Assembly: GCF_009671245.1 (NCBI RefSeq)
Contig: NZ_VTFS01000002.1
Coordinates: 1-64,000, forward strand
DNA: 64,000 nt
Direction of reading: 5' to 3'
Source: Marinicella rhabdoformis
GTDB lineage: Bacteria > Pseudomonadota > Gammaproteobacteria > Xanthomonadales > Marinicellaceae
The notes beneath the pieces are model-generated. The model was given only the letters and a program-made list of their open reading frames with translations, did no database searches and was not told where the DNA came from. The position numbers and the translations under genes are program-made. Below are positions 54,259 through 62,452 of the stretch, piece after piece (within the stretch, counting starts at the first letter, position 1; each line of letters begins with the position of its first letter).

Positions 54259-56282
54259 AATTCAATGTCACCACAGCCGATCTCAGGCGTGTTTTTCCTG
54301 GCCTCAATCTGCCAGCAGAGCATTTGGTCAATCAGTTGAATTTGGACCTGGGGCATTTACAGTTGTTGCGTGACTGCTATAAGACATGGCAGTTTGATGC
54401 AGCTCCCAAAAACAATATGGATGCTAACACCTTAAATCAAAACAGGGACTTTTGGATCATGCTGTTGACGCTCATCAGCGAGGTCAATGAAGGTTCTTTG
54501 TGTTTGCCAATAGCCGCACAAGAAAACGCTACCCCAGTGCTTTTTAATCAAGCCCAAGCCATGACGGTGTTCAATAGCCAGCCCTTAAGTTTTTACCAAT
54601 TGGACGGTGCGCAAATCCTGTCTTTTGATGGCGAACGTTTGTATTTTTATAAATACCACCAAGCCGAGTTGGCTGTTATGGATGCTTTGATTGATTTGGT
54701 GGGCCATGGCCAAGCTCAAAGCTTTGCTGCCGATGAGGTGAAACAAGCCATCTCAACGGTACAGCAATCGGTTTCATTTGCCATGAGTGGCGAACAGGTA
54801 TTGGCGATGGCAACCTGCTTAAGCAAGCCGTTCAGCATCATTTCTGGAGGTCCGGGCACCGGTAAAACCACTATTATGGGCAGTGTGTTGCGCTGTTTGG
54901 TGCGCTTGGGCTTCGATGCCTCTGATATCGCCTTGGCTGCGCCGACAGGCCGTGCGGCTTATCGCATGACCGAATCGTTGCGCCATGGCTTGATGTATGA
55001 TGTTAAAACAGCGCTGACAGCAGCAGAATTGGCTTTACTGGATGCTGAAGCCACCACCATTCACCGTTTACTGGGCGCTAACCCGAGCCGAAAACAACAC
55101 CGCTACCACCAAGGTAACTTGTTGCCGTATCAAGTCATTGTGATTGATGAAGTCTCGATGGTGGACATGATGCTGATGAAACAATCATTGCAAGCGATAC
55201 CATCTGGCTGTCGTGTCATATTATTGGGTGACCAGTTCCAATTGCCCTCGGTCAGTTCAGGTGCTGTGTTGGCCGATTTGATGCCAGACGTGAACCAAAA
55301 GTTGGCGATGTCTGCCGCCCAAAAAACCCTGATGCAGCACGTGTTACCCGTGTCTTGTGTTGATATTCTGGATAGGTTTGATGCATGTGATGGTTTAGAA
55401 ATGCAAAATAATGGTGCCGTGTTACTGGATTGTGTCACGGTATTAACCGACAGTAAACGTTGCCAAGCCGATATTGCGCATTTGAGTGAGTTGGTCAGAA
55501 AAGGCGATGTTCAGGGTTTTATGCACAGTTCAAAACTACAAACCGTGGCAGAACCAAGCCAAGGTGCTGCCGGTTTTTACTGGAACGATGCCATCATGAG
55601 CAACAACTCTAAAATATGGCAACAACATTACCTCGACTGGTTGGCAAGGCATTATTTTGAACAAGGTGACTATCAAAATTTGATGACCCAGTTAAAAGGC
55701 ATGGATTACCAACAATTGCCTCAGCACACAGACGCCATTGACCAAGTCTTCCAATGCATCCAAAGCAACCGTATATTGACCTTGGTTAATCAAGGCGAAG
55801 TTGGTACACAAAACATCAACTACCATGCCTGTGAAATGATGAAACAACGACTGGATGTCACCGGCCATGAACACCTGTTCCATGGTGCCGCCATCATGGT
55901 CAGGCGAAACGATGCCAGCTTAAAACTGTTTAATGGTGATATTGGATTCCTGCTTGAAATCGAACAAGGTCAACTTAGAGCCATTTTCCCAACAGCGAAA
56001 GACAGCAACGTAACAGCCTATCAAAGCTATTCCATACATGTCATCCCCGAATTCACTGCCGCCTTCGCCATGACCGTACACAAAAGCCAAGGCTCAGAAT
56101 TCAACCACGTGCTGATGCCATTACCCCACGACACCGACCACCGCCTGCTCAGCCGCGAAATCATCTACACCGGCATGACCCGCGCCAAACAGTCTGTTGA
56201 ACTGGTCGCCAATGAAGCCGCCCTGAAAACAGGCATACAACGCAAAAACCACCGCCAAACGGGGTTGAAATTGTGGGAATAG
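54255..56282 (+). CDS. recD: Exodeoxyribonuclease V subunit alpha (RecD)
   Basis: RecD is the 5'-3' helicase of RecBCD. The 675-residue protein has Walker A SGGPGTGKTT at about 197-206, LAAPTGRAAYRMTE, IDEVSMVDM and GDQFQLPSV. It ends with the motif VI region FAMTVHKSQGSEF and YTGMTRAKQSVEL. AGGAGGTC precedes the ATG, which overlaps the recB stop. It is about 65 residues longer than E. coli RecD. The last 18 codons are duplicated just downstream behind a REP element. Confidence 0.95.
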   Translation: MKFNVTTADLRRVFPGLNLPAEHLVNQLNLDLGHLQLLRDCYKTWQFDAAPKNNMDANTLNQNRDFWIMLLTLISEVNEGSLCLPIAAQENATPVLFNQAQAMTVFNSQPLSFYQLDGAQILSFDGERLYFYKYHQAELAVMDALIDLVGHGQAQSFAADEVKQAISTVQQSVSFAMSGEQVLAMATCLSKPFSIISGGPGTGKTTIMGSVLRCLVRLGFDASDIALAAPTGRAAYRMTESLRHGLMYDVKTALTAAELALLDAEATTIHRLLGANPSRKQHRYHQGNLLPYQVIVIDEVSMVDMMLMKQSLQAIPSGCRVILLGDQFQLPSVSSGAVLADLMPDVNQKLAMSAAQKTLMQHVLPVSCVDILDRFDACDGLEMQNNGAVLLDCVTVLTDSKRCQADIAHLSELVRKGDVQGFMHSSKLQTVAEPSQGAAGFYWNDAIMSNNSKIWQQHYLDWLARHYFEQGDYQNLMTQLKGMDYQQLPQHTDAIDQVFQCIQSNRILTLVNQGEVGTQNINYHACEMMKQRLDVTGHEHLFHGAAIMVRRNDASLKLFNGDIGFLLEIEQGQLRAIFPTAKDSNVTAYQSYSIHVIPEFTAAFAMTVHKSQGSEFNHVLMPLPHDTDHRLLSREIIYTGMTRAKQSVELVANEAALKTGIQRKNHRQTGLKLWE

Positions 56283-56292
56283 TTGAACAATA

Positions 56293-56349
56293 TAGCGTGT
56301 AGGGTGGGCTCTGCCCACCACAAAAGAAGTATGAAATCAGGGCTGTGAT
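56293..56349 (+). repeat. REP element, left direct copy
   Basis: This 57-base unit starts TAGCGTGTAGGGTGGGCTCT and holds the palindrome GGTGGGC-TC-TGCCCACC. It is repeated at 56977-57033 with only two mismatches by eye. It lies ten bases after recD. Confidence 0.85.
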
Positions 56350-56353
56350 TAAT

Positions 56354-56416
56354 CGCCTTACAAGCCGGCATCCAACGCAAAAATCACCGCCAAACCGGGT
56401 TGAAATTGTGAGGTGG
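56354..56416 (+). pseudogene. Remnant copy of the recD 3' end
   Basis: Without gaps, 56354-56414 aligns to 56219-56279 of recD. It still encodes ALQAGIQRKNHRQTGLKL in the recD-like frame, against ALKTGIQRKNHRQTGLKL in recD, then a TGA where recD reads TGG. Several differences are silent (for example AAC/AAT). The copy therefore looks like a diverged recD tail rather than a recent slip. It has no start codon and no longer fragment. Confidence 0.75.
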
Positions 56417-56473
56417 TTGAATGTATTCAACAAAAACGCTTAAAAAAAGTGAGTCAAGACATGAGGAAGCATC

Positions 56474-56746
56474 ATGAACACATCCAAAGATATAAATAAT
56501 TTAATTGCTGAAGAGAAGTTACAAGTATTGGATCAAGTTTGGGAAAGTTTGATTTCCCATGGAGCCGAAATTCCAACGCCACATTGGCATGAAGCGGTAC
56601 TTGAAAACAGGCTGTCAGGAGTTGAAAGTGGTGAACTTAAATTTAAAAGTTTAGATGACGTTAGTAGTGAACTGCTTTCTGAAACTTTTACACCTGAGGC
56701 GTGTCTAGTACACTCAGACCTTACAAGAGATAACAAATTAAAATGA
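56474..56746 (+). CDS. Addiction-module-component (antitoxin-like) family protein
   Basis: The 90-residue product resembles the putative addiction module component family (TIGR02574). It has an N-terminal helical region (LIAEEKLQVLDQVWESL), a short linker with W/H (PHWHEAVLENRL) and SGELKFKSLDDV, the pattern that normally ends EVxxxLR. Family members are usually antitoxins about 65-75 residues long, encoded before a RelE/ParE toxin. No such toxin follows here. This one has an unusual C-terminal tail (about 70-90). GAGGAAG precedes the ATG. The stop overlaps the start of a 47-residue hydrophobic protein (ATGA). It may be an orphan or part of an atypical pair. Confidence 0.72.
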   Translation: MNTSKDINNLIAEEKLQVLDQVWESLISHGAEIPTPHWHEAVLENRLSGVESGELKFKSLDDVSSELLSETFTPEACLVHSDLTRDNKLK

Positions 56747-56886
56747 GATATGTGATTGCGAACTTTTCTGTAGTTTTAACGCTTATGCTTCTTAGTTATC
56801 AGTTATTAAATCATTTTCTTAATTTAAACCTGTTTTTTTCTATTTTACTGATTGTTGTCTTGTATTTTATTTGTGGCTTTTCGTAG
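56743..56886 (+). CDS. 47-residue hydrophobic membrane microprotein, unknown
   Basis: A short open frame starts at an ATG overlapping the antitoxin-like stop (ATGA) and ends with TAG. Its 47 residues are almost all hydrophobic: a first segment (about 4-21, VIANFSVVLTLMLLSY) and a second (about 27-46, NLFFSILLIVVLYFICGF), separated by a short polar turn. There is one arginine at position 2 and no acidic residue. The composition is that of small membrane toxins or leader peptides, but no family was recognised. Evidence for expression is only the overlap, which suggests coupled translation; chance is not excluded. Confidence 0.45.
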   Translation: MRYVIANFSVVLTLMLLSYQLLNHFLNLNLFFSILLIVVLYFICGFS

Positions 56887-56976
56887 AGAAGAAGTTGTCA
56901 AATTATATCAATAAAGGCATAGATGTATTTTTTAAAGATAAAAATGTTTAACAGAGTATTTCCGATTTCTGTTTTT

Positions 56977-57033
56977 TAGCGTGTAGGGTGGGCTCTGCCC
57001 ACCACAAAAGAAACATGAAATCAGGGCTGTGAT
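56977..57033 (+). repeat. REP element, right direct copy
   Basis: It is the second copy of the 57-base unit at 56293-56349, in the same orientation. It ends 11 bases before the RAYT start, so it forms the 5' flank of that gene. Confidence 0.88.
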
Positions 57034-57044
57034 AAACTCTTTCA

Positions 57045-57581
57045 ATGCCAAATTATAAAAGGATTTTTATTGAAAACAGTTATGTTTTTATCACTGTTGC
57101 TATCAACAATCGTAAACGCAGTCTTTTGACTGAATATATTGATGAATTCCGAATGGCAATAAAAGCAGCTAAACGTAAAGTTCGGTTTGAGATTTATGCC
57201 ATCTCAGTTATGCCTGATCATTTCCACATGATCATTAAGCCCAATGTTATAGCTGAATTCCCAAAGGTGGTTTCCTTAATAAAAATACATTTCACGAAAA
57301 GTTTGCCAGAACAATTAAAATTTAAACTATCAAAAGAAATTTCTACGAGTAAAGTCAATAAAAGAGAGAGTGGGGTTTGGCAAAGAGGGTATTATGAACA
57401 CACCATTCGTGATGCATCAGAATTAAATCATTTAACAGATTACATCCACTTTAATCCTGTGAAACATGGGTATGTAGATAAACCATGTGACTGGGCTTAT
57501 TCATCGTTTGCAAAATTTGTAGAGAATGGGTTTTATGATAAAAATTGGAGCGATTTCACTCAATTGAATGAGTATCATTGA
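57045..57581 (+). CDS. REP-associated tyrosine transposase (RAYT)
   Basis: RAYTs are single-copy IS200/IS605-like Y1 endonucleases that cut at REP hairpins and are thought to spread them. The 178-residue protein has the HUH motif in MPDHFHMIIK (about 55-64), GVWQRGYYEHTIRD at about 109-122 and DYIHFNPVKHGYV at about 131-143, where the catalytic tyrosine lies. This order is typical of the RAYT group. REP copies lie 11 bases upstream and, in inverted orientation, downstream. It looks intact. Chromosomal neighbours on both sides are housekeeping genes. Confidence 0.9.
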   Translation: MPNYKRIFIENSYVFITVAINNRKRSLLTEYIDEFRMAIKAAKRKVRFEIYAISVMPDHFHMIIKPNVIAEFPKVVSLIKIHFTKSLPEQLKFKLSKEISTSKVNKRESGVWQRGYYEHTIRDASELNHLTDYIHFNPVKHGYVDKPCDWAYSSFAKFVENGFYDKNWSDFTQLNEYH

Positions 57582-57591
57582 TTGGTGGGCA

Positions 57592-57739
57592 GAGTCGGGC
57601 CTCCAGGTTTGTTCTGGAGCAGTGGAAATTAAACCTTGGCTTGGGGGGTGGTGGGCGGAGCCCACCCTACCAATGTTTGTTCATTGGGGTGGTGGAAATT
57701 AAGAGCGGGTTAGAGATTGGTGGGCGGAGCCCACCCTAC
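57592..57739 (-). repeat. Inverted REP cluster downstream of the RAYT
   Basis: Two perfect copies of GGTGGGCGGAGCCCACCCTAC (57650-57670 and 57719-57739) are the reverse complement of the upstream REP core, with one mismatch. A degenerate third copy lies near 57592-57611. The spacer GTGGAAATTAA is repeated too, giving an approximate 69-base tandem period. The palindromes make the cluster a strong hairpin array that also could end the RAYT transcript. Confidence 0.85.
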
Positions 57740-57839
57740 GGTTCTTATGGTTGATATTCAGTATAAGCAATGTCTCCAACCAGCTTGACCCTTTGTTTTA
57801 AATCTTTGATAATGATTGTTCTATTCAGCGGAAAGAACA

Positions 57840-58226
57840 ATGGAAAAAGTTAGAGGCGTGGGTGGTTTGTTTTTTAAATGCAAAGAGCCCGAAAAATTAG
57901 CGACTTGGTATAAAGAAAATTTGGGTTTTGAGTTGGCGGCGCCGTTTTGTGCGGCATTCACACCGGGCAATCACAAAGTGGGTGACCAAACTATTTGGGG
58001 TGCGTTCAGTGCCGATACCACCTATTTCGAGCCATCAAAGCAGGATTTTATGTTCAATTTCATTGTTGATGACGTCGAAGCGATGTTGTCACAAGTTGAA
58101 GCGGCTGGTGCAAAACGAGCCGGTGACATTGTGAAAGAGGAATATGGTGTGTTCGGTTGGTTCCTTGATCCTGAGGGATTTAAAGTCGAATTATGGCACC
58201 CGATAGCAGAAGGGATTGATAAATAA
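57840..58226 (+). CDS. VOC-family (glyoxalase/bleomycin-resistance fold) protein
   Basis: The 128-residue product has the vicinal-oxygen-chelate fold: GVGGLFFKCKEPEKLATWYKENLGFEL at the start, then a second half with FIVDDVEAMLSQVEAAGAK and YGVFGWFLDPEGFKVELWHP. The last contains the typical metal-binding glutamate. The ATG at 57840, preceded by GGAAAG, is preferred over an in-frame TTG at 57816. Such proteins act as lyases, dioxygenases or binding proteins; the substrate is unknown. It stands alone between repeats. Confidence 0.85.
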   Translation: MEKVRGVGGLFFKCKEPEKLATWYKENLGFELAAPFCAAFTPGNHKVGDQTIWGAFSADTTYFEPSKQDFMFNFIVDDVEAMLSQVEAAGAKRAGDIVKEEYGVFGWFLDPEGFKVELWHPIAEGIDK

Positions 58227-58229
58227 AGG

Positions 58230-58425
58230 CGTCATTTCGAGGGAGCCTAAGCGAGTTGAGTAATCTCCATTAGGCATACGATGCAATTGTCATGATTATA
58301 CGAATTCAGCGCTCAACAACTCTAAATGAGCAAGGGGTTGGTGTGGGTTTTACTGTGAACTGTATGAGGTCCCTCGGCTTCGCTCGGGATGACGGGGTTT
58401 AGGTGCTTCGCTAGGGATGACAGTT
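58230..58425. repeat. Intergenic repeat with inverted GTCAT-CGAG / CTCG-ATGAC ends
   Basis: The gap before proC begins GCGTCATTTCGAGGGAGC and, after about 130 bases of unique-looking DNA, has CTCGGCTTCGCTCGGGATGACG, followed by a shorter GCTTCGCTAGGGATGACA. The ends are roughly complementary, as in small non-autonomous repeats with GTCAT-type ends known from many bacteria. No gene was seen in it. Confidence 0.5.
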
Positions 58426-58451
58426 TATTCAATATCAGTTAACATCATCAA

Positions 58452-59297
58452 ATGAAAAATATTACAGATTTACGCATCCGTTTTGTCGGTGCAGGGAATA
58501 TGGCGGCCAGTTTGATTGGTGGTTTGATCAACAAAGGTTTGATGCCAAGTCAAATCACGGCCAGTGATCCAGGAAAGAACCAACGCGAGCACATTGAAAA
58601 ACAGTTTCAAGTGCAAACCTTCAGTAACAATACCGAACATTTTGGCATGCCTGATGTGGTGGTGATTGCGGTGAAACCTCAAATCATGCAAATGGTGCTG
58701 GAAAGTGTTAAAGCCGATTTTGCTCAGGTTAATCCTTTGATTATTTCTGTTGCTGCAGGCATCACGACGGATCAAATTGCGCGTTGGACGCAAGTGGATG
58801 AGACAGATTTAAATCATGCCATTGTTCGTGCCATGCCAAATACACCGGCCTTGATTGGCCAGGGTGCCATCGGTATGTTTGCCAATGCGCATGTGACGGA
58901 TGAACAAAAACACCAAACCGAACAATTGATGGATGCCGTCGGCACGTCGATCTGGGTAACTGAAGAAGTGAACATTGATGCAGTAACGGCTTTGTCAGGC
59001 AGTGGCCCAGCATACTTCTTCATGTTCATGGAGCATTTACAGAAGGCGGCGGAAGATCTGGGTTTGTCACCTGAGAATGCCGCCTTATTGACCAAGAAAA
59101 CTGCCACTGGTGCGGCCTTACTGGCAGAGCGCAGCCCAGAGTCATTGCGCACACTCAAAGACCGTGTGACTTCACCGAATGGTACCACCTATGCCGCCTT
59201 ACAAAGCTTTGAGCAAAGTGCGACTGATAAGACGGTTAAAACGGCATTACAAGCGGCCTTTGATCGTTCGATTGAGATGTCTAAGGAGTTTGATTGA
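58452..59297 (+). CDS. proC: Pyrroline-5-carboxylate reductase
   Basis: ProC reduces pyrroline-5-carboxylate to proline with NAD(P)H. The 281-residue product has the dinucleotide-binding RFVGAGNMAASLIGGL at about 9-24, VIAVKPQIM in the middle, RAMPNTPALIGQG and the C-terminal ALSGSGPAYFFMFMEHL and TSPNGTTYAALQSF, all characteristic. Its stop overlaps the next gene (TGATG). Confidence 0.96.
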   Translation: MKNITDLRIRFVGAGNMAASLIGGLINKGLMPSQITASDPGKNQREHIEKQFQVQTFSNNTEHFGMPDVVVIAVKPQIMQMVLESVKADFAQVNPLIISVAAGITTDQIARWTQVDETDLNHAIVRAMPNTPALIGQGAIGMFANAHVTDEQKHQTEQLMDAVGTSIWVTEEVNIDAVTALSGSGPAYFFMFMEHLQKAAEDLGLSPENAALLTKKTATGAALLAERSPESLRTLKDRVTSPNGTTYAALQSFEQSATDKTVKTALQAAFDRSIEMSKEFD

Positions 59298-59776
59298 TGG
59301 GATTGCAGACATTTCCTGTTACCCAATTTTTGTTCAAACATGAGAATTCGGTTTTATATGTTTTAAAGGCTTACTTGTTAAGTATTTTATCCACCCTTCC
59401 CATCGTTTATATGGCTATGTGGTTGTTTGAACCTAAAGCGACACCAGAATTTGACCTGACCCGTAAAACGATTTTTTTGGCGGTTTTTCTGGCACCCATT
59501 CTTGAAACTTTGTTGATGGTTTTGATTATAAAAACCTTATCATTCTTTAGGTTGGCAATGTTGCCAACTGCTTTTATCAGTGCACTGATTTGGGCGGTAC
59601 TTCATTCTCTGTCTGTTCCATTTTGGGGTGTGGGTGTTTTTGTTTTATTTTTTATCCTTTCAATAAGTTACTTAAATTGGCGGAAAAAATCTTTTACATC
59701 AGCTTTCTGGATAACTGTTTCAATCCACATGCTAAATAACGGGGTAATTTTTGGTTTCATGGGTTTGTTTGGTTAA
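59297..59776 (+). CDS. CPBP-like intramembrane protein, possible protease
   Basis: The 159-residue membrane protein has about four helices. It resembles CPBP/CAAX-type intramembrane proteases: the first motif is reduced to a single glutamate (APILETLL, E70), the second is WAVLH (H103) and the third SIHMLNN (H144, N148). Most family members have two glutamates in the first motif, so activity is uncertain. The ATG at 59297, with AAGGAG eight bases upstream, overlaps the proC stop. A TTG one codon before is less likely. Confidence 0.65.
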   Translation: MGLQTFPVTQFLFKHENSVLYVLKAYLLSILSTLPIVYMAMWLFEPKATPEFDLTRKTIFLAVFLAPILETLLMVLIIKTLSFFRLAMLPTAFISALIWAVLHSLSVPFWGVGVFVLFFILSISYLNWRKKSFTSAFWITVSIHMLNNGVIFGFMGLFG

Positions 59777-59830
59777 GTTTAACAAGTAAAATAACCTGAT
59801 GTTTTTAATGGCCATTTGATTTTTATTATC

Positions 59831-60907
59831 ATGAAAAGATTAGAAAAAATCTTCGACAAGCTCAGCCTGAATAACTTGGATGCATTGTTGGTTTTCGATG
59901 ACCACAACATCACCTACCTCAGTGGCTTTACGGGCCATGCGGCAACGGCTTTGATTTTTCAGGATGCCGCTTATTTGCTGACTGATTACCGCTATTTTGA
60001 GCAAGCCAAGTCTCAGTGTGATGATTTTCAAGTGATTTGTCGCGATCGGGTTAACCAGAGTTTAGCGGTTTTGATTTATGAATTGTTGTTCAAGCATGCG
60101 GCTAATAACTTGGCTTTTGAAGCTGATCACATCAGCCATGGTGTGTGGTTGGATATGCAACAACATTGGCCAGAAATTGAGTGTCACAGGGCATCACGCT
60201 GGGTTGAGGATTTAAGGTATGTCAAAGATGCAGGTGAAATTGAATCCATTCGAAAAGCGGCAAGCATTGCTGATCAGGCGTTAACCAACTTATTGGACAT
60301 GATTAAGCCTGGGGTGACTGAACGTGAATTGGCGACCGAGTTGGAGTATCAAATGGCTTTACTGGGTTCAGAAGCGCCTTCATTTCCAACCATCATGCTG
60401 GCTGCGGAACGCAGTGCCTTACCGCACGGCATTCCGGGTAATAAAAAGCTGGCCAAAGGTGATTTGTTGCTGATTGATTTTGGTGCGGTTATCAGTGGTT
60501 ATCATTCAGACATGACAAGAACTTTCTTACTCGGGAAGGCCGATGACAAACAGCGTGACATCTATCAAACCGTGTTTAAAGCACAACAAGCGGCCATCAA
60601 TGCATTTAATGCAGAAATGACGGGTGCTGAGATTTATCATCATGCACTACAGGTGCTCAATAAATCGCCCTATGCTGAATACCAAGGTGAAGGCTTGGGT
60701 CATGGTGTTGGCATGGACTTGCATGAATTTCCGTTTATTGGTTTAGGTTGTGATTTAACCGTAAGAAAGCATTGTGTTATCACGATTGAACCCGGCATTT
60801 ACATCCCAGGATGGGGTGGCGTTCGCATAGAAGATGATGTGGTGTTGACTGATAATGGACTTGAATATTTAACTCAATTTCCCAGAGACTTGATGGAGCT
60901 TCATTGA
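59831..60907 (+). CDS. M24-family Xaa-Pro aminopeptidase
   Basis: The 358-residue product has an N-terminal creatinase-like domain (about 1-125) and a C-terminal pita-bread metallopeptidase domain. Metal ligands appear in order: DFGAVISGYHSDMTRTF (two aspartates, about 217-233), GLGHGVGMDLHEFP (histidine, about 287-300), ITIEPGIY (glutamate) and GGVRIEDDVV (glutamate). It removes residues before proline from peptides. Length matches the short YpdF/PepQ-like form. The ATG at 59831 is used; an upstream TTG is not needed. Its stop overlaps the next gene (TGATG). Confidence 0.92.
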   Translation: MKRLEKIFDKLSLNNLDALLVFDDHNITYLSGFTGHAATALIFQDAAYLLTDYRYFEQAKSQCDDFQVICRDRVNQSLAVLIYELLFKHAANNLAFEADHISHGVWLDMQQHWPEIECHRASRWVEDLRYVKDAGEIESIRKAASIADQALTNLLDMIKPGVTERELATELEYQMALLGSEAPSFPTIMLAAERSALPHGIPGNKKLAKGDLLLIDFGAVISGYHSDMTRTFLLGKADDKQRDIYQTVFKAQQAAINAFNAEMTGAEIYHHALQVLNKSPYAEYQGEGLGHGVGMDLHEFPFIGLGCDLTVRKHCVITIEPGIYIPGWGGVRIEDDVVLTDNGLEYLTQFPRDLMELH

Positions 60908-61416
60908 TGAATGTTTATTTCTCTAAATTATTGGCTTTCATTGTTTTAGCTTCATTCTTGAGTCCGTTGTATGCATGTGGGCATTTAACATTTGAAGAAA
61001 GGTTTCAGCGTGAAAAAGACATCATTGAAGAAGAATCAGCATTTGTTATGGGTGTGGCTATGGAAGCTGATTTAATTTTTATTGCTTTTGTTATTGATGA
61101 AATATTAAGAGAGCCTAAGCAAGAGGTAGGTGACAATTTTTTTGACGTAGAATTTGATGAAATTCAAGTTTTAAAAGGTGAGTTTTATTCAAATATCTAT
61201 TGGGTAGAAAAAGATTTAAGGGTTATTGTCAGTTGTGAAAAACAAATTAATCCCATTGGTTCGCTTGATGCTGCTGATAAATATTTGGTATATGTCAAAA
61301 ATGGTGAGATTTTAAGAGCCAGACCCTTTGAACAAATGCCTGTGTTTACTGAGGCGGATGAATTGAAGGCACTTGATGCTGCGTTATCTAAAAGGAATAT
61401 AAATGAATCAGATTAA
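60907..61416 (+). CDS. Secreted hypothetical protein
   Basis: The 169-residue product has a signal peptide (about 1-23, ending LYA, followed by CGHLTFEERF). The cysteine right after the cut could make it a lipoprotein, but the lipobox is imperfect. The mature part is acidic with the segments FFDVEFDEIQVLKGEF and DKYLVYVKNGEILRARPFEQMP, suggestive of a small beta-rich domain of the kind found in uncharacterised secreted proteins. No family was recognised. It overlaps the M24 gene and the next membrane protein gene, so it is probably in one operon with them. Confidence 0.65.
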   Translation: MNVYFSKLLAFIVLASFLSPLYACGHLTFEERFQREKDIIEEESAFVMGVAMEADLIFIAFVIDEILREPKQEVGDNFFDVEFDEIQVLKGEFYSNIYWVEKDLRVIVSCEKQINPIGSLDAADKYLVYVKNGEILRARPFEQMPVFTEADELKALDAALSKRNINESD

Positions 61417-61786
61417 CCTCATATTAAAACTCAATGCCTTGAGCTGTTTGTTGTTCGGGGCTTTGTTTGTTTTTATCCCTGAAACGATTATCGCTTTTCT
61501 TGCTGACAACAATCATATGCCTAAATTGGTGTTGGTGGCTTTGGGTGTGGTGTTGAACTTGTGGGGCATGTTGCTGATATGGTTGTCTAACCGTGAACCG
61601 GTGCCGAATGTTTTGCTTTTGATTGTGGCTATGGGTGATTTTCTTTGGGTGGCGGCGACTGTGGTTTTACTGTTGATACAAGTTTGGGTCAATTCAAGTA
61701 ACGGCATTGCTGCAGCTGGTTTGGTGGCGATGTTAGTGGGATGGTTTGGTTTACAACAGTTTCAGCATTATAGAAATAACAAATAA
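61403..61786 (+). CDS. Four-helix membrane protein, unknown function
   Basis: The 127-residue product has four predicted membrane helices (about 8-30, 40-62, 67-92 and 100-117) and a short charged tail (HYRNNK). GGAATA lies before the ATG, which is inside the 3' end of the upstream secreted-protein gene (14-base overlap). No family was identified with confidence; it resembles small SPW-like or DoxX-sized integral proteins only in size. Confidence 0.65.
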   Translation: MNQINLILKLNALSCLLFGALFVFIPETIIAFLADNNHMPKLVLVALGVVLNLWGMLLIWLSNREPVPNVLLLIVAMGDFLWVAATVVLLLIQVWVNSSNGIAAAGLVAMLVGWFGLQQFQHYRNNK

Positions 61787-61884
61787 ATAGGCGTCAACTA
61801 GGCAGCTAGTAGACCAGTCATTCGTTTCTACCTAAATTTCACATTGTCAGGATTAAACTGCGTCAAAATTAACAGGATTAGGGT

Positions 61885-62442
61885 ATGAAGATTAAACATG
61901 TAATGACTTTAGCGGCGAGTTTTTTGATTTCAGGTTGCAGCAGCTTGGGTATGCCAGCATCGGTTAAACCTGTGCAAGGCTTTGAGCTGAATAGCTATTT
62001 GGGCACTTGGTATGAAGTGGCGAGGCTTGACCATTCCTTCGAGCGGGGTCTAGAGCAAGTCACTGCGACGTACAGCATGCGTGAAGATGGTGGTGTAAAA
62101 GTCATTAACCGTGGTTTTTCTACCAAAGACAATGAGTGGGATGAAGCCGAGGGTAAAGCCTATTTTGTTGAATCAAGTGAGCAAGGGTATTTAAAAGTAT
62201 CTTTCTTCGGTCCTTTTTATGGGTCTTATGTGGTGTTTGATACAGATCCTACGCATCAGGAATATGCTTTTGTATCAGGGCCTGATACATCTTATTTGTG
62301 GTTGCTTTCGAGAACACCTGAGATCTCTGATGAACTGAAAAGTAAATTCACTTCACAAGCAGAATCTTTGGGTTTCGATGTGGATCAATTGATTTGGGTG
62401 AACCAAAAAGCCCCTCAAGTTAAGATAGGGTCACCCAATTGA
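61885..62442 (+). CDS. blc: Outer-membrane lipoprotein lipocalin (Blc)
   Basis: Bacterial lipocalins bind lipids, such as lysophospholipids, at the outer membrane. The 185-residue product has a lipoprotein signal (lipobox ISGC, cysteine near 18). The lipocalin signature YLGTWYEVARLDHSFERGLEQV lies at about 36-57. Further typical segments are GGVKVINRGF and EGKAYFVESSEQGYLKVSFFGPFYGSYVVFDTD. It ends with YLWLLSRTP, as in Blc. It stands alone, convergent with the serine hydrolase gene. Confidence 0.93.
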   Translation: MKIKHVMTLAASFLISGCSSLGMPASVKPVQGFELNSYLGTWYEVARLDHSFERGLEQVTATYSMREDGGVKVINRGFSTKDNEWDEAEGKAYFVESSEQGYLKVSFFGPFYGSYVVFDTDPTHQEYAFVSGPDTSYLWLLSRTPEISDELKSKFTSQAESLGFDVDQLIWVNQKAPQVKIGSPN

Positions 62443-62452
62443 TGGTCTGTTT

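Noticed and set aside
56747-57044. Search for a RelE/ParE toxin after the antitoxin-like gene
   Set aside because: All frames on both strands are short; only the hydrophobic 47-residue frame is coupled to the gene.
57592-57739. Regular repeats resembling a short CRISPR array
   Set aside because: The repeats are palindromes matching REP copies upstream, the spacers are themselves alike, and no cas genes are near.
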